Below are positions 21,739-33,188 of a stretch of 64,000 bases of DNA, one piece after another. A model generated the notes under the pieces. That model had not been told where the DNA came from. It did not search any database and was given only the letters and a program-made list of their open reading frames with translations. The stretch lies in NCBI GenBank assembly GCA_001972305.1, contig BDDD01000364.1, positions 360,577 through 424,576 of the forward strand. The letters are read 5' to 3'. This stretch comes from Cephalotus follicularis (taxonomy: Eukaryota > Streptophyta > Magnoliopsida > Oxalidales > Cephalotaceae). Each line of letters starts with the position of its first letter. The stretch's first letter is position 1. The position numbers and the translations under genes were made by a program.

Positions 21739-24700
21739 TGTAAGAGCCCTAAATATTATAAAAAATATATTTATTGGGCCTTGTAATTATTTTTCCACTT
21801 TTTGGGTTGGATCCGAATTTATAACGTATTTATTTGGGCCTTAATGGGGTGTAAATTATGATCTCAGGCTTAAGAGTTATTTTTTTTGCGCCAAGATTAA
21901 TATTGTACAAGGTAATTGGACTTAAAATTTAAGAAGAAAAGACCATTTGAAGAAGGCAGCCCAAGCCCAAAGAACAGCCTGCATTCCTTTGGATTTTCAC
22001 GAAAATTCCAGAGCCTTCTGCTGGTAAATATATAAGGAGAAAGGTGGCCATAAAAATAGGCTTTGGGCATTTTACATACACTCTGGTGCTAGAAAAATCG
22101 AGAGAAGTGAGGAAGTGGAAGTCGGGACCGGCTGTTGGAAAAAGAGGGAGAAAGAAGACAAGAGGAAGGTCCCTGCTGCAATCTTTAAATACCCACCTTA
22201 TGGGAGTAAAGGAAATAGAGCAAGAGTAATGGAAGGAGACTACCTGAACATGTGATAGTCCTTGGCAAGGAAGGAAGTCCAGAAATTGAGGAGCAAGTAG
22301 ACCATCTCCGTTTCCAACCACCTCCAGGTAGGTTGCTCCATATTCGAGTGCCTACCAGCATATGTGTGTATAGGTGCTTGTTTTGTGTGTTTGTGTATTT
22401 CTTCTCGGCTTGTGTAATTGTATGTTGTTATACTTGCTTGATTGTGTGTGATGTGCTGCTGGCTGTTGTTAGTATAGAATTGAATCTAAGGTCGCTGGGC
22501 TTTGTTTTACCATGAGCATAATTAAGTACGTTAATATATAATACCTGTACATTGTTGCACGCCTTGGCAACTTCGTCCCTGTTCTTGGCGTTGCGACACA
22601 TGATCTTAGTTCACAGAGGTTCCATGGTAGAACTCAAGCTCCTCTGTCCGTGCATCCTAGCAAGGCTACTATCGAGCCGCTAGCCGACAAGCGCCGGGCT
22701 TCCCCATCACGCCTGAACCCCACTGCCAGCGCTAGAGACGACGTGCCGAGGAGCTAAGAGTGAACGTCCGAGGAGCCAATGACTAAGGAACCATGCATAC
22801 GTCCTCGGCATACAGGCGCCAAGCCTTACACCGAAAATACGCCTAAGATGGCCATGCGCGGGGAACACGTCAGTGCCGTGTATCCAAGACATCCGAGGTG
22901 CCACTGTCAGGCGTCCGAGGTGCCATTGCCAACCATGGCCTTCCTCTGCTGTGGCACCGAGGATGTCTCCGTGCCATGTGCCGAGGATTCATACGCTTGG
23001 GGTGCCATTGCCGGTGTACGTCCGTGGTGCCAAGCATGCAAGAAATGTTGTTGAGCTCCCAAGATGCCTTGCACCAGTGCATGCATTACCACTGCCGAGC
23101 ATGGTTCTCCCTTGTGCCATGTGCCAGGGCTGCCATATACCAGAGCCCGCCATCCACTGCATGCTGGAGAACCAACCTTGGTTCTCCACTGGCAGGTGTC
23201 CGAGGAACCAACCCTGGTGTCCTCAGTCATAGCGCCGAGGTGCCAAAACACTAGGCATGTCTTTCCTCTTCCATGCGCCATAACCACGCCATGAGTCCGA
23301 GCTCCCAACGCCAGTGGTGAGCTCTACTGTAATGATCTCGAGCACTGTCCCCTTGCACTGCGTCCGAGAAGCCCAGTGCCGAGGTGCGCCATACCTACAC
23401 CTGGGGTGCGCCAAAATGCCTGGGGACGTCTTGGTCCTCCGCACGCGTCCCGTCCTCTGTAACTACCGAGGACGCCATTGCCCCTACATGCGTACTATCC
23501 ACTGCCGCCATGAGCCGGGGTGCCATGGGGCGTGCCTCCAAGACGCCAGAGTCCACCTTTGCCAGGCGTCCGAGGTTGCGCCAATGAAGAGCGCTTTTGT
23601 TGCTGCAAGCGCCAAGGACGTCAATGTGTGGGGAATGCCATTGTTCATGCATGCGCCTAAGTGATGCCCTGCATGCGTCCATAAGGTGGCTGTCTTCTAA
23701 ACTGTATGATGAAGGATGGCATGGGCTATATGCTAATAGTGTGCCGACAACCTCTTTTACATGCATTAAAGGCAATTAATATATAATATATATGAATGTA
23801 AGTGATATGATGGCAATAGTAAAGAGAGAGGATTATATTAATGATAAATGGTTGATAAGTGCAGAAGAAGTAGTGATAAGTGCAATGGAAAATGGGAAAA
23901 AAAAAAAAGGGGGATTGAAAGAGGTGATAATGGTGGAGTTATATAATGTAATAAAGAATTACAATGTAGTGCAATTAAATGATAAAGGCAGACCTCATTT
24001 TATGTAGTGTTAGTGTACTGTTAATGTAAGAGCCCAATTGAGGAGAATTCCGCCGAGCAGGTGAGCCCAAAAAGGGTGAATACCGCGAAGCAGGTGATCC
24101 TCGGGCGAACCCGCTAATGGCGAACCTAAAGGTGAATTCCGCCAGAGCTGGTGATCCAAAGGGTGAACCGTCAGAGCTGGTGAGCAAAGGGCGAATTCCG
24201 CTCGACAGGTGAACCCGGAGGAGAATTCCGCGGGCAGGTGAGCCTAAAGGTGAACCATGTATATTGACCAGACCTTAGGATGACCGGACTAGACTCCTCG
24301 GTGATATGATTTCTATGTACGGTTTGAGTAGAGCAGTCCGAGGACAAAAGATTATGATTATTATTGCTATGGATTATGATCTGCATTCATGCATATTTAT
24401 TACTATATTTGTTTCTCTTCTGCTTGTGTTGTTTGTTCCTCTGGTATGTGCCTGTATATGGGGTGACCTACACAACCCTCAGGGTTGCTGACCCATTCTT
24501 TTGAATGGGCCAGGTACAGGTTCAGGTAGTGGAGGCACATCGCAGCAGCGCTAGAGACAAAGGATTATTGTGTGAGTACCTCCTCGACAGTACGCTCCCA
24601 TGGGTAAAGTTGCGAGAAATAAATTATGTATTTATTTTATTCTGGTTCATGGCGATATGTAATTTGTATAATTTGAACTGGGTCTGTAATCCACACATTA

Positions 24701-24831
24701 AATAAATGTTTATATTTATGTTTATGATTTGTTTATACGTTTTAAATTTTTTTATGGAAATTATTGATATTAATTGTACGGATTGCCACGTGTCGAATCG
24801 TGGAGCCCATCCCACGTTTCGGGGCGTGACA
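21739..24831 (+). mobile_element. Solo LTR B of a chromovirus-like gypsy element, in gag of Tat element 2
   Basis: A perfect 5-bp target duplication GAGAT flanks it (21734-21738 and 24832-24836), and removing it restores the gag reading seen in element 1. It begins TGTAAGAGCCC and ends GGGGCGTGACA, 3093 bp. A TATA-like ATATATAAGG near 22026 is followed by a purine-rich leader. Next come a GC-rich block (22590-23700) with many scattered GCCGAGGTGCC/GTCCGAGGTGCC copies, a short tandem array of AATTCCGC...GGTGA units (24040-24255), and a conserved end with GTTGCTGACCCATTC and GGGCCAGGTACAGGT. Open frames in the GC-rich block have no recognisable domain. The overall plan matches LTR E at 52447-55296. 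Confidence 0.9.
24040..24255 (+). repeat. Tandem array in solo LTR B
   Basis: About eight imperfect units of 22-30 bp contain GGTGAATTCCGC or GGTGAACC and an AGCAGGTGA / AGCTGGTGA box. The array occupies the same relative position as the tandem array at 54500-54705 in solo LTR E. Confidence 0.65.
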
Positions 24832-24836
24832 GAGAT

Positions 24837-25887
24837 AGTCTCTCAGTGATTCATCCTTACCTTGCACCACGTTGATGAGGTGGGTGGAGTTTCTCCTCTG
24901 CGTGGTGCTGTTGAGGAACTTTGTTACGAACAGTTCCGTAAACTGATCGAAGCTCTTCACTGAATTCTTGGCCAAGGTGAAATACCATGATTGCGCAGCT
25001 CCAGTTAAAGTCACTGGGAATCCTCGGCAAAGCATGGCGTCCGAGGCCTGATGCATCCACATAGCCTGAATATAAGTGCGCACATGTTGAATGGGGTCCG
25101 TGGACCCATCATATTTATCAAGGGTAGGGTTTCAAAACCCACTGGGGACTTGCTCAGCCATGATCTCGGCCGTGAAGGGGTGAGCATTGATGTTTTGCAC
25201 CTCGGATAGGTGCCCCCCATGTCGTTCTACTCCTCAGAACCTCCTTTCTAAGTCTGCAAGCCTTCTGTTCACTGCCCGCTCTACCTCTTCTATGTTCCTA
25301 ACCCTGCTAGAAACATGTGATCTTCCAGCCATTGAGGCCGGGGGATCGATCCTGCTTCCTCGGACCGTGCCAACTCTGTGCGGAGCATTGGAGCGTAATT
25401 GTGCCTCCTCTGCTCCCCTGGCCTCCTGCCGAGGATCCATGTCCATGGGTTGGTGTTGAGGATGCACCCTCCTGGGATCGTTGGGGTGATCTCTAGCAGT
25501 TGAGGACTCTGCCCTCTGAGATGCATTGATCCCGGGCCTCATTCCCAGGGGATTGTTGTCCCCTGACCGCCTAAGGGGAAGTTCATCCCCCCTTGACGGG
25601 TTTTGCCTGGCACCTCGGGGGTGCCTTGTCTCCACCTCTGGCCTATGGGGGCCAGAAACTCCTCGGGCCACTTGCTGAGCAGGCCCTACTTACTATTGTT
25701 GGTTGGCTAAGGTTGTTAGCAACCGATCAGTAACACGCTCCAATCCCTGTAGGAATTAACTGAGCTATTCTCCCGTAACGGGAGCTTGTTGTTGGGCCAC
25801 TTCTTGGACGGCCTCTGGTGGAGGAGCTGCAACCTCATGCTGTTGGCTGCCAGTGGCTCCACCCAAAGTGTTCTTCCTCGGAGGCAT
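24837..25887 (-). pseudogene. gag N-terminal half of Tat element 2
   Basis: The start is the ATG at 25885-25887, read as MPPRKNTLGG. The frame continues through a glutamine/proline-rich segment, a coiled region (RNIEEVERAVNRRLADLERR) and the start of the capsid domain (MRTYIQAMWMHQASDAML ... SWYFTLAKN) up to the nested solo LTR. A few stops interrupt the first 80 codons (for example near 25757 and 25690), and one near 25133 lies ahead of the capsid domain. Compared with element 1, the capsid core has lost no visible blocks. Confidence 0.8.
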
Positions 25888-25932
25888 GATCGCTAATGAC
25901 TTTTTGTTGCGCTTCCCACAGACAGCGCCAAC

Positions 25933-26833
25933 TGTTGATACAGAAATCCTTCTCTCAACAGTATCCTACGTGGAGGACTTTTATTTGTTAAGAGAAACGC
26001 AAGCCAAAGATGCCTTGAGGAAGAGTTTGATCTCGGACACCTGCACAAGGAAACAGAAATAGTGGAAAGTCCAGGAGGTTGTTCTCCCGGGGACACTCCG
26101 TCGCTCAAGTTAGACAAAGTGCAGATGAAAATAGGTTCTTTGCAATGTGAAAAATGGCTGACCTTTGTTCAGTCTGTTGAACTTGTATTTATAGTGGAGT
26201 TTTGTAACTGATTGAGCGTGTAATTCGGATGTGATTGTTATCCCCTAGGGAAATGCCGAGGATCTCGGTCATTCCCCTTGATCTCCGCCTATAATGTCGC
26301 TGTTTTCTTTGTTGTAGTTGATTATGATTATATCTCCTTATTTGGATAAGTGTAGATCCCGAGAAATCAGGCGATGTTATTCCCCTTATCCCATAGATAA
26401 GGTTGAGGTCCTCCGTTTCAGGGCTGTGAAGGAATTCGATTATGCTACTGTTGCAGAGGTCATGGTCCTCTTTAGTCCGAGGACCAAAGTAGTTTGGATA
26501 TGTCCGAGGAGGAGCTTGAAAGTTTCTGTGTAGTGAAGGAAATGTTTCCTGTTCTATGCCTGGTAGATACTTTGGGCCGAGGAAGTCCTCTGCCCTTACA
26601 CCCTGAGTGTGGTCTTCTGCTTCTAAGTCCGATGAGCGTCCTCGGACTTGATGTCTCAGTATGTTCTCTTCAAAAAGTACTGGTCCTCGACTCCAGGTCC
26701 GAGAATGACGTTCTTTGCCATGTGTGTTCTCCTCGGCACGGTTGTTGATAAGCTTCTAACCCCTCATGGACAGCTGGTCATCTCTGCTGTGGACATGTGT
26801 CCTTCTTAATATAAACATATTTTTCCTCCATCA
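25933..26833 (-). repeat. 5' LTR of Tat element 2
   Basis: 901 bp, TGTTGATACAG...CTCCATCA on the plus strand, pairing with 11937-12837. A minus-strand TATA box (complement of TATTTATAG, 26186-26194) is the likely promoter of the element RNA. The primer-binding region GTTGGCGCTGTCTGTGG lies at 25913-25932 on the minus strand. Confidence 0.95.
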
Positions 26834-27261
26834 ATGAGTAACATTATATATCTTAATATTTTTATCAATTTGTTTATCCCAATACTTTGACACTACACAT
26901 GTTACGCATTTATTCATTTATAAAAATTAATGGGATTTATTCATGTACTTTACTATCCAAATGTAGTGTCACATGTGTTGGGAAGAAAAAATTAATAAAC
27001 GTGTTGAGATGTTTAGTATTACTCATCATATAAATATATATGAATACAAACAAAATATGAATCAATGAGTTTAAAATTAATTGTTTAATGGGTTGAAAAT
27101 CATTAAATTGATGATTTAAAATAACTCCACATTAGAAATCAAAATCCACAATATCAACGAAATCCACAAATATAACAAAATCCATAAAATGTGCCCACGA
27201 TTGAATAAAATATCTAGAGATACTGATACACATAAAACATCATCAAGTATCACGATTAGCC
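26834..27261. repeat. Duplicated segment, copy A (right part) with internal deletion
   Basis: Bases 26834-27120 match 33187-33476. Bases 27123-27261 then match 34222-34363, with about 745 bases of copy B missing at the junction. The second piece lies inside the solo LTR that begins at 33517 in copy B, so that LTR was already present when the segment was duplicated. The right end meets Tat element 3 around 27262-27300. Confidence 0.85.
26836..27024. mobile_element. MITE-like inverted-repeat element, copy A
   Basis: A 189-bp element with imperfect terminal inverted repeats: GAGTAACATTATATATCTTA at the left, and the complement of the right end reads GAGTAATACTAAACATCTCA. It is AT-rich and non-coding. 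Its twin is at 33189-33377. Tat element 2 integrated at its left tip. Confidence 0.6.
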
Positions 27262-27302
27262 CGAGGCTATAATGTCTATATCATGCACCATCAGGCCATG
27301 AG

Positions 27303-27692
27303 AGACTAAAATGCTCCAAGACCGAGATGGCAAAGGAGGGTATTGGAACCCTCGGGCCATGAGAGAGCGCTCCTTCGAAGATCACGAAGAGACCCTCTCT
27401 GTTCATTGTAACTATCCGAGGATCAGAGGGAAGGTTGTACGTCAACCAACAAGGGAAGTTGTACTTCCTGGAGTCCCATCACCTCTTCACGAGAGAGGGT
27501 GCTAACCTCGAAGCAGCTTTCAGAAGCTGGGGGGTTAGCTTCGGCGGTGGGAGCAACAGGATCACCCACCGCGGTCCCCAGGCTACTTTCAAAGTTCAGT
27601 GGTCTCTCGACGGTGGAAGCCACCATGGCCAAAGGTTCGACCTCTAAGGGAGAAGAAGAAGAAGACCCACTGGTTTGTTCTTGACTAGCCAT
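27303..27692 (-). pseudogene. 5' fragment of the antisense gene in Tat element 3
   Basis: The frame starts MASQEQTSGSSSSS at 27692 and parallels the antisense product of element 2 (MASQELSTGSSSSS, EPLAMV, ERPL, GTAVG, TAEANP). A frameshift near 27475 ends the open frame at 27423. The homologous sequence continues in another frame to about 27303 (EGLFVIFEGALSHG-like) and is then truncated. The conserved start, poly-serine run and TATA box show that the antisense gene is shared by three elements in this window. Confidence 0.75.
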
Positions 27693-27897
27693 CTATCCTA
27701 GACAGGGAGAAAGAAAAGGCTAAAGAAATCATGGACTGACTTAGAGCAGCAAGAAGACGACGGGAACTTACCAAGAACCTTGACGAAAGAATGGCGAGAC
27801 AAGGAAGATTTGAAAGCACTGGAAATATGGGCAACTCTCAGCAAGAAGACGAAGATTGGAGATCAAGAAAGCAAAGAGTTTTTCTGTAAGAAAAAGA

Positions 27898-27906
27898 CCT
27901 CTTTTA
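27898..27906 (-). promoter_or_regulatory. TATA box of the element 3 antisense gene
   Basis: CTATAAAAG on the minus strand, upstream of the MASQE start, at a distance comparable with 13243-13251 in element 2. Confidence 0.6.
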
Positions 27907-28332
27907 TAGATTCGAAGCTCGGATCCTGGCCCGCCAAATCATACAGATCTAACGGCAGAGAAACGAACCGTCAAATCAGATGCGGGAAACGAAGAGACAG
28001 AGGCGGAAAACGCTTAGATTATGCCGCGTGTAAGTCGTGCTCGATACGCTACTTAAAGGCATAAGATTTGGGCCCATGATGTGAAGCCCGTTAACCCAGA
28101 TAGGTCCAGGTAGGAGGTCACCATGCAATGTTCTTAGGCAAGCCTCCCTCCTCTGCTTAGGAAAACTCAGCTTTGTGTCAGAGGATCACTAACATCAAAA
28201 CCTCGGACCTCGTCTTGTTCTTGTTTGGGAAGCCTATGTTAAGTCCCTCAGAGGAGTTCAGCCCGAGTCACGACTCCCAGCTCTGATCCTCCTCCTCTGA
28301 CCACGGTCAGAGAAGAAGGACCAGGGGGCATA

Positions 28333-28951
28333 TGATATGAGAAAAATCTATTTATACCAAGAAAGGCACGTGTCCTCCGCGAACGTAGCCAAGTGTCCAA
28401 GGGCTTTGAAGCTCACATAGACACTGGCCAGAGGAAGCTCAGCAACACACGTCAATGAAGCAGGAGAGGAGATCCTCCTCAAACATCAAAGCCGAGGAGC
28501 TCTTACTTGGTTACATAGCAGAGGACGTCTTTCTCGGCACCAGTGCCGAGGACCTCCTCTTCGACTGCATTACAGGAGACCTCCTCCTCGACAGTATGAC
28601 AGAGGACCTAGCACCCCAGGCACAGGCTCAGAAGACCTCCTCCACCTCCGTTTTTCACGCTCAGACAGTTACGAACCAGCTCTATAAATACCAGTTTCAC
28701 AAACTGTACACAGGTCAACCATTTTAGCACCCTAAAGAACCTTATATTCTCTGTGCAACCACTAACTTGAGCGTTGGAGTATCCTAGGGAGAACAACCTC
28801 CTGAGCTTTCAACGTGTTTGCTCATCTGTGCAGGGAAAACAACCATTCAATCATCTTCAACCTTCATCTCGGAGCATTAAACAACGTTTCCCTCAATAAA
28901 TTAAAGTTCTCTACGTAGGATACTGTTGAAGAAAAGATTTTTGGATCAACA
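28333..28951 (+). repeat. 3' LTR of Tat element 3
   Basis: It is bounded by TGATATGAG and GGATCAACA, with an internal TATA box CTATAAATACC near 28681. It includes GTTCTCTACGTAGGATACTG, the mirror of the conserved start of the element 2 LTR. Flanking base 28952 onwards is unrelated AT-rich DNA. Confidence 0.85.
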
Positions 28952-29371
28952 CTTACGATTTTTTTTTTTAACTTTTCTTTTACTTTTTAGTTTGAACTTT
29001 TACTTGCAGAAGAACTAGGTTTAATTTTTATTTTGATAATGATATTTTAAGATTTAGTTTAATAAATACTATGAGTTTTATAAAAGATATCATCGTTATT
29101 ATATTTATTTTATTTTATTTTTTTAGATTTTTTTCATAATAATTATTACCTAAAAAAATTAAAAAATACTCTGCAAAATACATATATTGTCATAAAGATC
29201 AGAAAATTATATTTATTACTAAATAAAATATAACAAAATGGCAAATTACTTTTACAGTTTTATGTGCCACCAGGCAAGAACCCATAGAGAGGACAAAGAT
29301 CTTACAGTAGAAGTTTATTTTTTAGATAAACACGTTCCATTCCATCACTTGACTAGTAGAGAATTCAAATG
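28952..29371. other. AT-rich spacer and 3' flank of the strictosidine-synthase-like gene
   Basis: No coding signal. TTTATT at 29314-29319 is an AATAAA on the minus strand, about 55 bases past the stop codon at 29372, and is the likely poly(A) signal of the neighbouring gene. Confidence 0.55.
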
Positions 29372-31410
29372 TCATCCCACTGTCAGTGGCAATTTTCCAA
29401 TGAAATTGGTGTTCAAGCTACCCAAGTAAAGATGATCCTCAAATTCAAGAGCTGATGTCACAAGCGACATAACCTTCCCAGTATGGTCGTCAAACTTCTT
29501 GAGTACTTTGCCATCGGAGTCCACATTTATGACCGTTGCTTTTTTGGATACTCCATTCACTAACATAATCAATTTTTGGGATCTTGCTACCAAGTATTTC
29601 GATGCCTTGGAAGTGTGAATGAACTCCCACCCAGGAGAAGCCAGCTGTGACAATCATTCTGGTTAGTCTCCAAATAAAACATGATCCTTATATATAAGTT
29701 GCCAATGATGTGAGCATGAAGCCCATGGATTATCATTATCACATGTTCTTATTATTAAATGAGCTGTGTTTACTTAAGATTTTTTTTTGTTATCTGATCA
29801 TTTGTTTAACAAAGATTAAGAGTATCCAAAACCTAAAAATACCTGCAATAATGCAATCCAGAAAGAACCGTCGGGCGCAAGATTGATGTTGTCGGGTCCT
29901 CCTGGAAGGTTGTCTATAAAAATTTCTGTTTTCCCTTTGGTCTCTCCCTTCAGCCAATGTTTAAGGCACCTAAACCTGATCCCCAAGAAGAACTTTAGAA
30001 AGCAAATTAAAGAATTTAATGGCATCATGGGGAGTTTTTACAGATGAAATCACCTACTTCCATGTTTCACAGACCACCAGATAATCTTCATCCCTTGAAA
30101 GTGCAACACCATTAGCAAAGGCCAAATCCTCAAGCAGAATAGATGTCTCATTCAAAAATGGGTCATATTTAAGTAGTTTCCCATAAGGTTTTGCCTCAAG
30201 CAAATCAAGATACCAATTGTGCAAGCCAAATTTGGTGCTTGCAACACTGAAATATAAACTACCATCCGATCCTTCAATCACATCATCTGCAAACCTATCG
30301 AATCATGTGATAGAAAAAAAAAAAATTATCACGCTTAGTAATTTATTATTTGTTTATTTTACCAAAAAACAAAAACATAAATAGATGTTCAAAAAAATTC
30401 TAAGCCTGGTTTCCTCCACACTTGAATTTGGATTATCATTAATTGTTTCCTTTTAAAATTTAGAATTAGAGCCAGTGGTGAGATTCATTTTAAGTGATCA
30501 CATGCTTGTTCACGTCCTTTTGTAACATATTCCAAAAACACAGACCATCTAAATTTGATCGCAAATTATGAGTCAACTCTAGTTCATGCTATGATCAGAG
30601 ACTGTTTACTTACACACCCAGGCTATTGCTTGCATACTACATATGCTTAATGGTCATGTACATGATACACACATAGTTACCTAATTTTGGATCCATTAAC
30701 ATGAGATGCAAGAACTGTTACGCCATCTTCAGTAACCTTAAGCAAACCCTGCAGATCATAGTGACATAAAATTTATAAAATCATTGCACTTGGGATTATG
30801 CAGCTCGTAGTTTGATCTAAATTCTTCAAGATTCTTTCTTTGAAATCTGTAGACTGACATGTGAACTGTCTTTAATTACCTTGTCAGTGTCGCATACGAT
30901 GAGACCTCCTTCCTTTGTAGTTGTGATTCCAAGTAAAGTATCACCATTTAGCATCTTCCAATCCTCAACGGATCCGTTCTTATGCAATCTTTTGATCCAA
31001 CCATCTCTAGTTGCTGTATACAATATTCCCTCACTATCCACACTAATATCCTCTGGGTGTTTTAAGAGTCCTTCTCCAAGTTTAACAACTCTCTGCAGCG
31101 CAAAAAGAGAGGAAATAAAAAAAGGGAATGATACCATACCATATATAGTAAGTAACATGCATAATAAAAAAGAAGAAAATTAAAGAAGTTTGTCAAGCTA
31201 CAAATATACCTGTAAGTGGTTGTTGGTAGGCCAAAAGGAAGATGAAGAAGGAGGAGGCAATTCAAGTAGGTTTGGTGATGATATTGGTGAGAAGAAGAAG
31301 ATTTCAAGAGTAACAGCGATTAAACAAACCAGCAGAAAGCTTGAACATGCTGATACACATGGTTTTAGAGTACTCCTAACGGAGGGCGATTGCTGATTTT
31401 CAGGAGCCAT
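29372..31410 (-). CDS. Strictosidine synthase-like protein (SSL4-7/YLS2-type), six exons, apparently intact
   Basis: Six exons join without a frame error: 31410-31210, 31092-30880, 30748-30681, 30294-30058, 29975-29843 and 29644-29372. All introns are GT-AG, and the total is 1125 nt (374 residues plus stop), the usual family size. Residues about 19-40 form a hydrophobic signal anchor, so the protein should enter the secretory pathway. A six-bladed beta-propeller of the strictosidine synthase family follows, with the motifs LGEGLLKHPEDI, RFADDVIEGSDGSLYFS, LAFANGVALSRDEDYLVVCETWKFRC split over two exons, LPGGPDNIN and the C-terminal LYLGSLNTNFIGKLPL. Plant SSL proteins of this group are linked to stress and defence and are generally not thought to make strictosidine. 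The true substrate is unknown. The start was chosen for the anchor and for in-phase splicing. Confidence 0.92.
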
Positions 31411-31855
31411 AAACACATGTATCTTTCGGCAGTGTGTGCAGAAAAAATCTGAATAATATTATCAAAATGGTTGAAGATAAGAAGAATGACATTTTAGCCA
31501 ATCATTATGTGGAGGAATAATCGTTAGGACCGGTCTCTATACTAGTTATGCCCCGGTCTCGATCGCATTCGATATGTTGATTAATATTCGTCAGAACCAG
31601 CACTCTCTATGCTTGTTAGGCCCCCGTCTCAATCATCGCAACGTATAACCACACAACCTTGGCCCCACATACCCCAACGTCACCTCAACCCATCCACAAT
31701 TACGGAGATAACTAGACCAAGTTAGCTTGTAGATCTGCCTGGTAAATTGTGGAGAATGCGGAGTGTTATTTAGTTAGAAGACCTGTTATGTTCAAACAAT
31801 GTTGCAGATGTCAGCCCGATTGGATCAGGACAGGTTCAGCACATATATAGTGTAC
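31411..31855. other. 5' flank of the strictosidine-synthase-like gene
   Basis: A CAAT-type ATTGGCT (complement near 31497-31503) lies about 90 bases upstream of the start; no convincing TATA box is seen. A degenerate direct repeat built on CCGGTCTC...GTTAGGCCCCCGTCTC occurs at 31530-31640. No gene. Confidence 0.4.
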
Positions 31856-33188
31856 AAAATCATCTTTCCTATGTAACACAATTACGATAACAATAATATT
31901 TCTATCCGTACTGATGTTGAGGAGATACTCCACACTTTTTATTATTTCAATAATTTTTTTATTAATATTTTATAAATTTAATCGTTTAATACAGTGTTCT
32001 ATATATCTCAATCACCTCTGTAAATTTTTAAATCAATTGAATATTTATAATAATTTTATTTTGTTATATTTATATAAAGATATTTTAATAGTTATATGAG
32101 ATTTACAGTAATTTTTTTTATAATCATTGAATTTTTCTGTATAAATATGTAAAAAAAAAAATATCTATAATTATCTAATTATTTTGAAATTTACAAAGAT
32201 GACCTATATAGATCGAATATGAATTAGATTTATAAAATTTTATCTACAAATTCTTAAAATAGTAAACGCTATAAAGGAATGTGAAAGAAAATAGTACTCT
32301 GTCAATAAATCATTATAAATAATTTTTCATAACACAAGCTGTGTCTAATAAATTATTAGAAAGTGAATTTCACTGTTATAATAAATTTTATAACTCAATA
32401 GGCTTTATAATAAATTGTATAACTCAATAGGCTTTAGGAATCCTTTACTCCAAAACATTATTAATGAGGGAAATCTCGTTTGCTATCAAACGCAAGCACC
32501 GAAGCCATGCTAGGCATCAATTACAAATAGCTAGCTTGTTATTTAGTAAGCTACAAGTCACGTATCTGAATTTTTAGCTAGTTAACTAGCTAGAGCATCC
32601 AAAACGAGTGGCAAACTGTCAAAAACAATTATCGATAAAGGTATTGTATTTTTTATAAATTTTCATATATTTAATTTAATATATCAAAAAAATTAAATTT
32701 ATCTTATATAAAATAAACTTAAATTCGATAAAAATTTGTTTTTTACAAAATGGAACTCCCAACAAATGATACTACTTTTTATAATTTTCATTGATAAATT
32801 TTAATTTTTTAAAAATATTGTATCATTGCTTGATTATCAACCCTACAAAATACATATATCTCTTTATATGCAATAAATTAATTATTTATTAAACTATTTC
32901 TAATTTAATCACGCAATCAATTATCCTTTGAAAATTTCAATGCATAAAAAATTATTTTCACCGTTGTAGATGCAATCAATAAAATTAATTTTAATTCAAT
33001 AAGCAAATGGATCAAAATATATATAATATATTTTATGTCTACCTTTTCTTTAATCACTGTGATTGGACTGGTTCCTATTTTTCGTTTGTTAGAATATATG
33101 AAAGATATTGTCTTTTACCAAAAAATTAAATAATAAAAAATCTTTCATATGACAATAAGTCAATAGCAAAATAAAATTACACAAACAC

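Larger units (their letters stand above)
11937..26833 (-). mobile_element. Tat-type Ty3/gypsy retrotransposon 2, full length with nested solo LTR
   Basis: Both LTRs are 901 bp (25933-26833 and 11937-12837) and differ at about 17 positions by hand count, roughly 1.9 percent. Flanks are ATGAA (11932-11936) and ATGAG (26834-26838), a 5-bp target duplication with one change. The uninterrupted site survives in copy B near 33187. Minus-strand order: 5' LTR, primer-binding region, gag, protease, RT, RNase H, second RNase H, integrase, a long 3' region with an antisense gene, polypurine tract, 3' LTR. Only two nonsense codons break pol, so it inserted much more recently than element 1. The domain set fits the Tat clade, known for extra ORFs and a second RNase H. 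Confidence 0.95.
27300..28951 (+). mobile_element. 3' fragment of Tat-type element 3 (opposite orientation)
   Basis: Reading rightwards it holds the reverse-strand 5' part of an antisense gene, its promoter, a polypurine tract (GAAGGACCAGGGGGCATA, ending at 28332) and a 619-bp 3' LTR (28333-28951, TGATATGAG...GGATCAACA). The LTR ends are recognisably those of elements 1 and 2. Gag, pol and the 5' LTR are absent: the fragment is truncated where it meets duplicated segment copy A at about 27262-27300. Confidence 0.85.

Noticed and set aside
22779..23775. Several overlapping frames of 70-130 codons on both strands in solo LTR B
   Set aside because: They are products of high GC content with few stops, with no domain and no conservation with LTR E.
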